A DNA stretch of 27,144 bases from CAYZHV01 sp046541355 (lineage in GTDB: Bacteria > Spirochaetota > Spirochaetia > DSM-27196 > Alkalispirochaetaceae). The stretch is taken from NCBI GenBank assembly GCA_046541355.1, contig JBKHDM010000039.1, forward strand, positions 1-27,144, given 5' to 3'. A model generated the notes under the pieces. The model worked only from the letters and a program-made list of their open reading frames with translations. It had not been told where the DNA came from and did not search any database. Within the stretch, counting starts at the first letter, position 1; the number at the start of each line of letters is the position of its first letter. The translations under genes were made by a program, and so were the position numbers. Shown here piece after piece: positions 1 through 7,087 of this stretch.

Positions 1-24
1 ACCTGGAACCACGGGAGCGCCGGC

Positions 25-1641
25 TCAGCCGCCGACCCACCAGGTGTAGCCGAGGAGGCCCACGAAATAGAGGGTGAGAAATACGGTTATCTGGTTGAAG
101 GTGAACTTGAACCGGCGGACCGCGGCGAGAAAACGCCCGATATTCTGGACTACCACGATATAGAGAAAGATCGCCACGCCGAGGGTGGCAAGGAAGGTGA
201 GCAGCTTCTCGAGGGAGAGGGCGCCTGAGGCGGAGTAGGCGGGGCCGTAGACGAGGGCGACGGTCGGGCCGCCGAGGATGCCGCCGGCGAGGCAGGCGAA
301 GCCGAAGAGGAGGGAGATGACCGCTACCCACGGGTCTCGATGGGCCGGGCGGCTTTCGGGAGCTTTGCCAAAGAGGATCCGGGCGTACTTGACGAAGCTC
401 AGGGTCGTGCCGAGATTGATCAGGTAGAGGCCCGCCTCGGCGAGGTTGCCCTCGAGTCCCTGCTGGATGAAGTACTTGGAAATACTGCCGTTGAACAGCG
501 GCGCACCGGTGATGCCGAGAATCCCCGCGAGGGTGCCGATGCCGACCGCAGGCATGTGACGCAGCACCCCCCGGATATCCTTGTATGAGCGGCTTCCGTA
601 CTCCTCGATAATCACTCCCGCCGTGAGAAAGAGCAGCCCCTTAAAGAGGGCGTGGTTGATCACGTGGTACATGCCGCCCCAGAAGGCTACCTCCGTGCCG
701 AGGTTGAGTCCGACCACGATGAGCCCCACCTGACTGACGGTGTGATAGGCGAGAATCAGCTTGATGTCGGTCTGGGCGATGGCGAGGAGAAAACCGACGA
801 TGGAGGTTATGAAACCGAGGATGAGAAAGAAGAAACTCGCGTCGATCAGAGGCTCAAAGACCGCCGAGAGGCGTACGAGGAGGTAGACTCCCGCCTTTAC
901 CTGAACGCCCGAGAGGATGGCGGAGACGATCCCCGGGGCGCTCGGTGCGCCGTGGGCCCGGGGAAGCCAGCTGAACAGCGGGAAGAGGGCCGACTTGAGG
1001 GTGATAGAGGTCATGATGAGGGCGTAGGGGATGATGACCGACCGCGGGTTTTCCAGCTCCGGGAGACGGAGGGTCAGGGCGTCGAGGTCCAGGACGCCGG
1101 TAATCCGATAGAGGTAGCCGATCCCGAGGAGCATAAAGGACATCGCGATAAAGTTCATCATCAGGTAGAGCATCGCGTCGTAGACCGACTGCTTGTCCCG
1201 CTCGTACATGATAAGGATCGCGATCGCGAGCATTCCCAGTTCGAGGAGAACGTAGATGTTAAAGAGATCCGCGCTGAGGAATACCCCGATCAAGGCGGAC
1301 TCGAGGAGAACAAAGAGAAAGAGAAAGGTCCGGTCGGTGTAATCCGCACGGGTGGAGAAAACGAAGGTCGCCGCAAAAAAGATGGTGGTGAGAACCACCA
1401 GGGGGGCCGACTGGCTGTCGGCGAGGAGCTTGATAGCGATCCAGTCGGGCCAACCGGCGACGTGGTGCAGGATATCGCCGCTCCAGCGCACCTCGATAAA
1501 GGTCGCCACAGAGAGGGCGAGAACCACCGCGTGCATCAGGTAGAGCATGAGGTGGTACCAGCGGCGGGGTAGAAAGTAACCCACCGCTCCGGACCCTACA
1601 GGAATGAGCACGAGCAGATAGAGGGGTATCGGAAAGGCCAC
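25..1641 (-). CDS. mrpD: Na+/H+ antiporter subunit D (MrpD/MnhD), NuoM/NuoN-like
   Basis: Proton-conducting membrane subunit of the multisubunit cation/proton antiporter, 538 residues, which is a normal length for MrpD. It is almost entirely hydrophobic, with about 14 membrane segments. The family's buried charged residues are visible: Glu134 in the VLLELGML segment, Lys216 in SITLKSALFPLFSWLP, Lys249 in GVQVKAGVYLL, and Lys389 near GSISKYF. The His-rich MYHVINHALFKG helix (about 324-335) is also typical. The start is GTG directly after the mrpC stop, with GGAGAAG just upstream, so translation is coupled. It is the last gene of the cluster inside the window; only 24 bp remain to the left edge, so further subunits could follow outside. 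It could equally be the MbhH-type subunit of a hydrogenase-linked complex. Confidence 0.93.
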   Translation of the reverse strand: MAFPIPLYLLVLIPVGSGAVGYFLPRRWYHLMLYLMHAVVLALSVATFIEVRWSGDILHHVAGWPDWIAIKLLADSQSAPLVVLTTIFFAATFVFSTRADYTDRTFLFLFVLLESALIGVFLSADLFNIYVLLELGMLAIAILIMYERDKQSVYDAMLYLMMNFIAMSFMLLGIGYLYRITGVLDLDALTLRLPELENPRSVIIPYALIMTSITLKSALFPLFSWLPRAHGAPSAPGIVSAILSGVQVKAGVYLLVRLSAVFEPLIDASFFFLILGFITSIVGFLLAIAQTDIKLILAYHTVSQVGLIVVGLNLGTEVAFWGGMYHVINHALFKGLLFLTAGVIIEEYGSRSYKDIRGVLRHMPAVGIGTLAGILGITGAPLFNGSISKYFIQQGLEGNLAEAGLYLINLGTTLSFVKYARILFGKAPESRPAHRDPWVAVISLLFGFACLAGGILGGPTVALVYGPAYSASGALSLEKLLTFLATLGVAIFLYIVVVQNIGRFLAAVRRFKFTFNQITVFLTLYFVGLLGYTWWVGG

Positions 1642-1995
1642 TTACTTCTCCAGTCGCCGGGTGAGGATGGACCAGTCCGCCGTCGCGTACCGGTAGGCGA
1701 CGCGCATGTACATCGCCAGACACATCGCTATTACCGAGACCCCGATGACGATCGCCGTGATCATCAGCGCCTGGGGGACCGGGTCGGCCATCTGCTCCGG
1801 CGGCGTGGGGACCACCGGAGGTCGGGCGCCGGGTCTGTGGTTTGCCAGCATAAAGAAGGAGATCGCGCCGATGTCCATAATCCCGACGGAGATTATCGTT
1901 TTGATTATGTTGCGCTGGGTCATCGCGCCGTAGAGCCCGACAAAAAAGAGCCCCACCATGAGATCCGAGACCGTGATCAGCTCTACAATTTCCAC
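1642..1995 (-). CDS. mrpC: Na+/H+ antiporter subunit C (MrpC/MnhC), NuoK-like
   Basis: Small NuoK-like membrane subunit, 117 residues with three membrane helices. The family's conserved block DPVPQALMITAIVIG is present at about residues 71-85, and the first helix region carries the usual short polar turn before the NIIKTIIS stretch. The start is GTG at 1995, preceded by GGAAAGAC. It overlaps the end of mrpB by 13 bp and abuts the mrpD start, as in other mrp operons. In this family the protein lies between MrpA/MrpB and MrpD in the membrane arm and contributes to the ion path. The loop after helix 2 is Pro-rich (about residues 54-75), a common variable region. Confidence 0.92.
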   Translation of the reverse strand: MEIVELITVSDLMVGLFFVGLYGAMTQRNIIKTIISVGIMDIGAISFFMLANHRPGARPPVVPTPPEQMADPVPQALMITAIVIGVSVIAMCLAMYMRVAYRYATADWSILTRRLEK

Positions 1996-2399
1996 GTCTT
2001 TCCAACCCCCTCAAAGAATGCAAATCGAAGTACGGCGATACCGAGGCCGAGACCGACCTGGACACCGATGAGGATATCCATGAGTGTCAGATAGTAGGTG
2101 TTGAACGCCGGGGCGGCGGCGAGCCGGCCTGAAAAGAGCAGTGCCCCGGGCACCAGGATTATCAGGGCGAGAAATATCCGCTGGATCGTGTGGAGCGCCT
2201 CGGTGTCCGTGTCCGCCACCGGGTAGATCAGATAGCGCGCCACAAAGAGGGTCGCCAGGACGCTGCCCCCCTGGAAACCGCCCCCCGGGGTGTAGTGGCC
2301 GTTGATAATAACGAAGAAGCCGAGGAGCATGATAAACGGGTAGAGCAGGCCGACGATGACCTTGATTATGAGGGAGTCTTCACTGACCGCTTCATTCAT
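1983..2399 (-). CDS. mrpB: Na+/H+ antiporter subunit B (MrpB/MnhB)
   Basis: MnhB-family membrane subunit of 138 residues with four predicted helices. The diagnostic motif NGHYTPGGGFQGG is present near residue 35, and the C-terminal half has the LTLMDILIGVQVGLGLG segment of the family. An in-frame ATG lies 12 codons upstream, but I chose 2399 for three reasons: GGAAG precedes it at good spacing, the start overlaps the preceding stop in an ATGAATGA arrangement, and the length then fits the family. It overlaps the MbhE-like gene by 8 bp and mrpC by 13 bp, so it is translated as part of the operon. Confidence 0.92.
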   Translation of the reverse strand: MNEAVSEDSLIIKVIVGLLYPFIMLLGFFVIINGHYTPGGGFQGGSVLATLFVARYLIYPVADTDTEALHTIQRIFLALIILVPGALLFSGRLAAAPAFNTYYLTLMDILIGVQVGLGLGIAVLRFAFFEGVGKTWKL

Positions 2400-2682
2400 C
2401 TCGCTCTTCCTTCTCATCCCTCCCGCCGGGCTCATTGCCCGGGAGAAACTGGCTCATCCCGATTATCGCGGTAAGAAGTATGAGCGCCTCGAACATCGTA
2501 TCGTACATGCGGTAATTGAGGAGTATCGAGGCGACCCCGTTTTTTGAGGCGGTGTCCTCGTAAAAGTTCCGGGCGATGTAGTCAAAGGTGAACGGGTCGA
2601 GCTTTGCCCCGTACTCCCAGTCCACGAGGGTAACCAGGGCGAAGGTCGCTCCCACCAGGAGGGCCGCCAAAAACTGTCTCAT
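2392..2682 (-). CDS. MbhE-like subunit (equivalent to the MrpA C-terminal end)
   Basis: A 96-residue membrane protein with two helices (about residues 4-20 and 63-82). Between them lies a polar stretch containing NGVASILLNYRMYDTMFEA, the signature of the MbhE family (hydrogenase subunit E type). In classical bacterial Mrp this sequence forms the last part of the large MrpA polypeptide; here it is a separate gene. The C-terminus is very charged (RDEKEERDE). It starts with ATG in an ATGA overlap with the MbhD-like gene and overlaps mrpB by 8 bp. Family assignment rests on the LLNYRMYDT(M/L)FE(A/T) motif and on gene position. Confidence 0.85.
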   Translation of the reverse strand: MRQFLAALLVGATFALVTLVDWEYGAKLDPFTFDYIARNFYEDTASKNGVASILLNYRMYDTMFEALILLTAIIGMSQFLPGNEPGGRDEKEERDE

Positions 2683-3230
2683 CCGGTAACCTCACTGTTC
2701 TGCCGAACAATCCGCACCGAGGTCTCCCTCCGGTGCATCTGGAGCATCAGCTCGAGCTCCACCATTATGTAGCTCTCGTCATCTGTATAGGCGACGATAC
2801 CGTCCCGATCTTCCGAGAGCACCAGGTCGTAGGCTGGGTCTCGGAGGGCATCCTCGAGAGGCATCGTCAGGTAGACCGTCTGAACCTCGAACTCCCGGCG
2901 CAGAAAGAAGGTTCGCAGCTCCTGGAATCCCTTGCTCTCCTCAAAGTGGTCAACATACCGGTCGCCCATCCGGGCGAAGGCGCCGGTTACCAGCACCCCG
3001 ATGGTGTACACCTTGATCCGCTTGAGAGCAGCGAGGTAGAGAAGGGTTACAGGGCCGCTGCCGATCGCCGCCTCCGCAATCGCGAGCTCCGGCGCCGCGT
3101 AGAGGAGGTAGAGAAAGCCGGAGAGGAGGGAAAAAACCGCGAGGTAGACAACCGCGTTTCGCAACACCTTGGCGTGTATCGCCAGCAGGGCGAAAAGCAG
3201 CATCAGCGCCGCTGTTCCGATCTCAACCAT
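2679..3230 (-). CDS. DUF4040/MbhD-like antiporter subunit with soluble C-terminal extension
   Basis: A 183-residue protein. Residues 1-90 form three hydrophobic segments and include PELAIAEAAIGSGPVTLLYLAALKR, the DUF4040/MbhD hallmark that in classical Mrp lies inside MrpA. Residues from about 90 to 183 contain no membrane segment: they are charged and look like a folded cytoplasmic domain (DHFEESKGFQEL through MLQMHRRETSVRIV). The ATG overlaps the mrpG stop by 8 bp, and the stop overlaps the next start as ATGA. The N-terminal part belongs to the ion-translocating membrane arm. I do not recognise the soluble extension; it could stabilise the complex or sense conditions, but that is only a guess. 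Confidence 0.85.
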   Translation of the reverse strand: MVEIGTAALMLLFALLAIHAKVLRNAVVYLAVFSLLSGFLYLLYAAPELAIAEAAIGSGPVTLLYLAALKRIKVYTIGVLVTGAFARMGDRYVDHFEESKGFQELRTFFLRREFEVQTVYLTMPLEDALRDPAYDLVLSEDRDGIVAYTDDESYIMVELELMLQMHRRETSVRIVRQNSEVTG

Positions 3231-3552
3231 CCGCTTCTCCCTCCGGGTCCGGAATGACCACCCGGGTTCGGAATCCGCTTTTCCACGCAGACCGCGCCAC
3301 GGCGTGGGCGCTTACCGAGACTGTTACCAGCTCGAACAGGAGTATGAGTATGAGCTTCATCGAGGCGATATCGAAACCGGTCACCAGGATCGCTCCGAGG
3401 AGGATCGTGACAAACCCCATCGCCTCCACCTTGGAGGTGACCACCACCCTGGTGTAAAACCCGTCGAGTTTGAGAACCGCGTAGACGCCGAATCCGGTGA
3501 CCAGAACTCCGAGAACGATCAGCCCCTGACCGAGGATCGTTGTCACAACCAC
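3223..3552 (-). CDS. mrpG: Na+/H+ antiporter subunit G (MrpG/MnhG)
   Basis: A 109-residue MnhG/PhaG-family subunit with three membrane helices. The conserved block GVYAVLKLDGFYTRVVVTSKVEAMGF corresponds to the family's usual R-x-P-D-x-y-t-R-x-H-a-x-t-k region, though the typical Pro and His are replaced. The frame stays open well upstream, antisense-free but non-hydrophobic and overlapping mrpF. I therefore place the start at the GTG at 3552, which has a strong GGGGGGAG ribosome-binding sequence 8 bases upstream and lies 2 bp after the mrpF stop. The MbhD-like gene follows with an 8-bp overlap. Confidence 0.88.
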   Translation of the reverse strand: MVVTTILGQGLIVLGVLVTGFGVYAVLKLDGFYTRVVVTSKVEAMGFVTILLGAILVTGFDIASMKLILILLFELVTVSVSAHAVARSAWKSGFRTRVVIPDPEGEADG

Positions 3553-3554
3553 TG

Positions 3555-3818
3555 TTATATCTCCCCCCGGCGCTCGATAAAGCGGGCGAGAAGCACCGTC
3601 ACCAGGAAGCCAAGAACCGAGAAGAGCAGGGCGAGGTCGAAGATGTAACTCTCCGAGAGAGCAAGCCCCCGGATGACCACCGCCAGGGTGATCTTGCTCG
3701 CCCCGAGGCCGATACCAAGGAGGCGATCCCAGATCGTCGGCCCGATCACAACCCGGATCAGACTGCCCACGGTGGAAACGCCGATAAAGATCAGTGCGAG
3801 GGTGTAGAAATCCATCAT
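3555..3818 (-). CDS. mrpF: Na+/H+ antiporter subunit F (MrpF/MnhF)
   Basis: An 87-residue MrpF-family subunit with three helices. The family signature R-V-x-x-G-P-T-x-x-D-R-x-x-G is present as RVVIGPTIWDRLLGIGL at about residues 22-38. The ATG at 3818 overlaps the mrpE stop as ATGATGG. A second ATG follows immediately and makes no practical difference. In studied Mrp complexes the E-F-G trio sits at one end of the membrane arm and is needed for assembly and Na+ transport. Confidence 0.92.
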   Translation of the reverse strand: MMDFYTLALIFIGVSTVGSLIRVVIGPTIWDRLLGIGLGASKITLAVVIRGLALSESYIFDLALLFSVLGFLVTVLLARFIERRGEI

Positions 3819-4327
3819 CCCTCCTGATGCCCTTCCGCCTCGGCAAAGACCCGCTCGAAACTCGCCTTGATGCGCCGGCCGGCGAGCTCAGGGTCCTCGG
3901 TGTCACAGTCGATCCAGATCACCTTGAACATCCCCGGGCGGTAGTCGATGGTGACGGTCCCGGGGGTGAGGGTGATCGCGTTGGCTACGAGCACGCCCTC
4001 GAGGGGATCGGTAATATCTGTCGGGACGTTGACAACGCCGACGTTCAGCCTGCCGGTGAGGGTCACGTGTATTGCGTGGATACCGGACTTGAAGATCTCG
4101 ACAATGAGCACGCCGATATAGAGCAGGGCGCGCTTCGGAGTTATGGCGAAGCGGTCCTGGTACCGTTCTTTGAGTAGAAAGCGATTGGTGGTTGTCAGGG
4201 CGAGGAGGGAGAGCACCGTTCCAGTCAGCACTGTCTGCGGGGAGGCGGACTCGTTCCAGATAGACCAGGTCCCCACGAGGAGGACGAGAACAATCAGAAA
4301 GCTGCCGGCGTTCTTTCTCCCTGCCAT
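3815..4327 (-). CDS. mrpE: Na+/H+ antiporter subunit E (MrpE/MnhE)
   Basis: First gene of the antiporter cluster, 170 residues. It has N-terminal membrane helices (about 10-50 and 68-90) and a soluble C-terminal domain. The family signature ANAITLTPGTVTIDY occurs at about residues 113-127. The start is ATG at 4327; only a GAGGT sequence 12 bases upstream resembles a ribosome-binding site. The gene ends in an ATGA overlap with mrpF. All eight genes down to 25 are on this strand without gaps larger than 2 bp, so they should be one transcript from the promoter region just upstream. Confidence 0.92.
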   Translation of the reverse strand: MAGRKNAGSFLIVLVLLVGTWSIWNESASPQTVLTGTVLSLLALTTTNRFLLKERYQDRFAITPKRALLYIGVLIVEIFKSGIHAIHVTLTGRLNVGVVNVPTDITDPLEGVLVANAITLTPGTVTIDYRPGMFKVIWIDCDTEDPELAGRRIKASFERVFAEAEGHQEG

Positions 4328-4369
4328 AACCGTAACATGACCTCACTGGTACTGAACTTTGTGGCCCCT

Positions 4370-4398
4370 ACTATAGTCGACCCGGCCCTCAGGTGCCA
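4370..4398 (-). promoter_or_regulatory. Possible promoter of the antiporter operon
   Basis: On the minus strand a TATAGT (4375-4370) lies about 18 bp downstream of GTGGCA, giving a modest sigma-70-like match about 45 bp ahead of the mrpE start. It is the best AT-rich site in the short gap between the antiporter genes and the divergent DUF2237 gene. The -35 match is poor, so this is tentative. Confidence 0.3.
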
Positions 4399-4452
4399 CT
4401 ACCCGCAACGCTCTTGTTGCCCTTTCGCCATGCCCTCAGTAGCTTAGCCGCG

Positions 4453-4818
4453 ATGGCTTCGAACGTGCTCGGCAAACCCCTCGAGGGCTGCTCCGATGAT
4501 CCTCTCACAGGCTTTTACCGCGACGGTTTCTGTCACACCGGGGAGACGGACGCCGGTACCCACGTGGTCTGTGCCGAGATGACCGAGGAGTTTCTCTCCT
4601 TTACCGCGAGCAGGGGAAACGATCTGTCCACGCCGCGGCCGGAGTGGATGTTTCCCGGTCTCAAACCCGGCGATCGCTGGTGCCTCTGTGCCCTTCGCTG
4701 GTCCGAGGCGGTCGAGGCGGGGGTCGCCCCGGCGGTGGTCCTGGAGGCGACCCACATCGGCGTCCTCGAGTTCGTGGATGAACAGCTCCTGCGTACCCAT
4801 GGGGTAGAGAGGGGATAA
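4453..4818 (+). CDS. DUF2237 family protein
   Basis: A 121-residue protein of the small conserved DUF2237 family, whose biochemical role is not established. The family blocks are all present: NVLGKPLEGCSDDPLTGFYR (4-23), HVVCAEMTEEFL (37-48), SRGNDLSTPRPE (53-64), FPGLKPGDRWCLCALRW (67-83) and VVLEATH (95-101). Cysteines 13, 27, 40, 77 and 79 are conserved-looking and might bind metal; that is inference. I use the ATG at 4453 because the protein then begins right at the family domain. The in-frame GTG 20 codons earlier gives a non-conserved leader. No strong ribosome-binding site is visible. The gene is divergent from the antiporter operon. Confidence 0.88.
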   Translation: MASNVLGKPLEGCSDDPLTGFYRDGFCHTGETDAGTHVVCAEMTEEFLSFTASRGNDLSTPRPEWMFPGLKPGDRWCLCALRWSEAVEAGVAPAVVLEATHIGVLEFVDEQLLRTHGVERG

Positions 4819-4962
4819 GGATTTTCGCCCGTTTTCGCCCCAGCCGATGCTCGCCGACCATCTTCACCTCCATCTCCACCTCCTCGGCCCGCGGATCAAA
4901 GCGTAGCTCCAGGAAGGCGCAGACGCCCGGCGGCGGGTCGGCAGACCGATCGCTCGCCTGTC
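4819..4962 (-). pseudogene. Coding-like remnant without a start
   Basis: Between the converging DUF2237 and TetR genes, one minus-strand frame translates to a protein-like stretch including VCAFLELRFDPRAEEVEMEV and KMVGEHRLGRKRAKI, with GC-ending codons like the neighbouring genes. It has no convincing start codon and runs on into antisense of DUF2237. I recognise no family. It may be the relic of a lost gene, or chance. Confidence 0.2.
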
Positions 4963-5589
4963 TCAGCGATCCGGTTTTTCCATCCCCTTGAGAATAGAGC
5001 GAAAGGCGCGGGCAAAGGCGTCGGGGTCGATCTCCTCACCGTAGATCAGTTTGAGCAGTCCCAGACCACTCACAATGACAAGAAAGAGATCCGCGTACTC
5101 CTCATACGCCTCCGGCTCCTCATGTCCCTCCCGTCTCAGATGATTGGTGAGCAGATGACGAATCCCTTCCCGGAGTTTTCGGTGCTCCGCGGCGTACGCC
5201 TCCCGCAACTCCGGATGTCGAACTGCGGAGAGCTGAAACTCCAGCATCCAAAGCAGGTTCATCGGATCCCCGTAGAACGCCTCGGCGAGGCCTTTGTACG
5301 CCTCGGAGAGATTCTCGGTGCCCTCTATCTCCTCCATTCGCCGCAGATGCTCGATGTCCGTGTCAAACCCCTCGCTGATGATCGCCTTCATCAGCTCCTC
5401 TTTGTTGGCGAAGTTGGAGTAGAAGGCTCCACGGGAGTAGCCGGCGTGCTCCGAGAGTTCCTCCACCGCGGTACCCTCGTAGCCCTTGAGGGCGAAGAGT
5501 TCGGTGGCCGCCTCGATGAGCCGCCGGCGGGTCTGTTCCTTCTTTTCTTCTCTCGTAAGCCGTTTCCGCTTCGGTGTCAGTTCTTCCAT
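4963..5589 (-). CDS. TetR/AcrR family transcriptional regulator
   Basis: A 208-residue one-component regulator. The N-terminal DNA-binding domain (about 18-66) has the family pattern RRRLIEAATELFALKGYEGT, then VEELSEHAGYSRGAFYSNFANKEEL with the helix-turn-helix and the conserved F-Y-x-x-F-x-x-K-E-E-L end. The rest is a helical ligand-binding domain of ordinary length. The first 17 residues are very basic and acidic mixed (KRKRLTREEKKEQ). The start is ATG at 5589 with no clear ribosome-binding sequence. It lies downstream of the nitroreductase gene on the same strand with a 145-bp gap, so it may regulate that gene and itself. The ligand is unknown. Confidence 0.9.
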   Translation of the reverse strand: MEELTPKRKRLTREEKKEQTRRRLIEAATELFALKGYEGTAVEELSEHAGYSRGAFYSNFANKEELMKAIISEGFDTDIEHLRRMEEIEGTENLSEAYKGLAEAFYGDPMNLLWMLEFQLSAVRHPELREAYAAEHRKLREGIRHLLTNHLRREGHEEPEAYEEYADLFLVIVSGLGLLKLIYGEEIDPDAFARAFRSILKGMEKPDR

Positions 5590-5734
5590 GGTCTAAGTAT
5601 GGACTAAAAGCGCCGGAGGAGGCTTGCCGCGGTTCGCACCTAGGGACGGGCAGCCTCGATCGGCTCCACAGCCTGCGCTGCCAGGAAGGCCGCGCGCCCT
5701 CGCCCCGGGGTCCGACCGCCGGTTCTCGCCATCC

Positions 5735-6892
5735 TCATCTTCCCCCTTCCACAATCAGCGCTTCCGTGGGCAGCCTCGGCCCGAATCGATGGCGTCCTCC
5801 CCGGGGTTGGGCCACCGCCAGAAGCATCTGTACCGTCTGTCCCTCCTCGGCGTACCGGGTATGGATCCGGTCGTAGAGCTCGGCCATCTCAGGATACTCC
5901 TGAAGCGCCTGAGAATTGGGCAGGGCCACATGGTTCGCCGCGTGGAGGTCCATCCAGAGCGCCTGGAGGGCCATACCAGTCTCCACCTGGGCGGTCCGGC
6001 TGTTATCGGTGGTCACCATCAGGATGTAGTGCTCGATGTTTTCCATTGCCCGGGAGAAGTAGCGGGTGCCGGACTCTCCGAAGGCTTCAGGATCCTGAGG
6101 AAACACGGTCTGGACGGCGTCGATGAACCAAAGCGTCCGGACAGGGAAGTTGGACGTCAGGGCGAGGCCGTAGGGCGCCTGCCGGCGCTGTCGACCGTTC
6201 ATACGCATCAGCCCATAGCTTTCCATCATCGTCGGCTCGAAGCCCATCTCCAGGGCGAAGGCGTCGACGGAGAGCTCGTTGAGCCAGGCGACTTCCCCAG
6301 GATCGTCTATCATCGAGATCTCCAATCTGTCGGTGGAGTAGCCCTCGATGGTCGCTGCACTCTCCGCAGGCAGATCCGCCGGCCGATAACGGTACTTGAT
6401 CGAGGCAGAGGTGAGGGCATCCGGCTCCCCGGCGATCGGGTAGCGCGCCTCGGCCTCGCCTGCGGAACCCAGGTCTCGCAGCCGAATATCCGCCACCGGA
6501 AGCTCACCGATGGCTGACTCGTCGTACTCACCTTCCGGGAAAAGGGTCATGTCCGCCTGGTAACCGAGCTGCGCCGCCCGGGCGTCCAGCACCGCCAGGA
6601 AAGTCCCCATGGATATGGTGATCTGCCTCGAGGGCGGGTCGGTCTCCGGCAGAAGCCGGGAGGTATCCACGTAGAGGGCGATCCGGGTCGGGTCGTCACC
6701 GTCGAGGACTACCCGCCACGGCTGGACGTTGTGGGCGTTCTGAGCGAGGCGAGCCCACTCGACCAGTTCCGTGCGGATATCCTCCCCTTCGGCCTCGGCG
6801 GTTGCGGGGCTCGAGGTACACGCCGAAAGAAGGGCGAGGGTCGTTGAGAATATGGCCGCCGCGAAACTACGCGCGAATCTTCCGCTTTTCAT
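5735..6892 (-). CDS. Acg-like nitroreductase family lipoprotein
   Basis: A 385-residue flavin-dependent nitroreductase-fold protein of the Acg-like type, predicted to be exported and lipid-anchored. Residues 1-25 are a signal peptide ending in the lipobox LLSAC (Cys25). The family motif near the start of the domain is ARLAQNAHNVQPWRVVL (about 47-63, the FMN-phosphate-contacting S/A-x-H-N-x-Q-P-W pattern). A second conserved region near the C-terminus reads VETGMALQALWMDLHA. The frame is open 61 codons further upstream, but the ATG at 6892 has AGGAGG 8 bases before it and places the signal peptide at the N-terminus. A promoter with a palindromic site lies upstream, and a TetR gene lies downstream. 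A lipid-anchored, presumably periplasmic flavoprotein is unusual; the substrate is unknown. Confidence 0.85.
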   Translation of the reverse strand: MKSGRFARSFAAAIFSTTLALLSACTSSPATAEAEGEDIRTELVEWARLAQNAHNVQPWRVVLDGDDPTRIALYVDTSRLLPETDPPSRQITISMGTFLAVLDARAAQLGYQADMTLFPEGEYDESAIGELPVADIRLRDLGSAGEAEARYPIAGEPDALTSASIKYRYRPADLPAESAATIEGYSTDRLEISMIDDPGEVAWLNELSVDAFALEMGFEPTMMESYGLMRMNGRQRRQAPYGLALTSNFPVRTLWFIDAVQTVFPQDPEAFGESGTRYFSRAMENIEHYILMVTTDNSRTAQVETGMALQALWMDLHAANHVALPNSQALQEYPEMAELYDRIHTRYAEEGQTVQMLLAVAQPRGGRHRFGPRLPTEALIVEGGR

Positions 6893-6934
6893 ACTGTCTC
6901 CTCCTGAAGCGATGATCAGGCCAGGTCTGAGGAA

Positions 6935-6963
6935 AATATATTCCGTATCCAATTCAAATACAA
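6935..6963 (-). promoter_or_regulatory. Promoter of the nitroreductase gene
   Basis: On the minus strand TTGTAT (6963-6958) and TATATT (6940-6935) are separated by exactly 17 bp, in an AT-rich island within a GC-rich region. The implied transcript start is about 40 bp upstream of the ATG at 6892. Confidence 0.6.
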
Positions 6964-6971
6964 TACTGTAT
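6958..6971. promoter_or_regulatory. Operator-like palindrome over the -35 box
   Basis: Perfect 5-bp arms ATACA and TGTAT separated by 4 bases. The palindrome covers the -35 element of the nitroreductase promoter and lies in the divergent gap shared with the FMN-binding protein gene. This is where a repressor such as the nearby TetR protein could bind; the binding itself is inference. Confidence 0.4.
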
Positions 6972-7087
6972 ATAAAAATAGTTGTGTAGCTTTGAGGCGG
7001 CCGGCTCGAGAGCGGGAGCGGGGAGGTTTCTGTTGCGACGGATTCTCCCAGCATGCGAGAGTGGTGCCTATGCATCGCCTAGGAGAC

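Noticed and set aside
652..1572. Long open frame on the plus strand, antisense to mrpD (306 codons)
   Set aside because: It lies wholly over a convincing membrane protein gene and translates to charged low-complexity sequence, the usual shadow of GC-rich coding DNA.
3553..3906. Longer MrpG starting at 3906
   Set aside because: The extra part overlaps mrpF in another frame, is not hydrophobic, and a strong ribosome-binding site supports the GTG at 3552.
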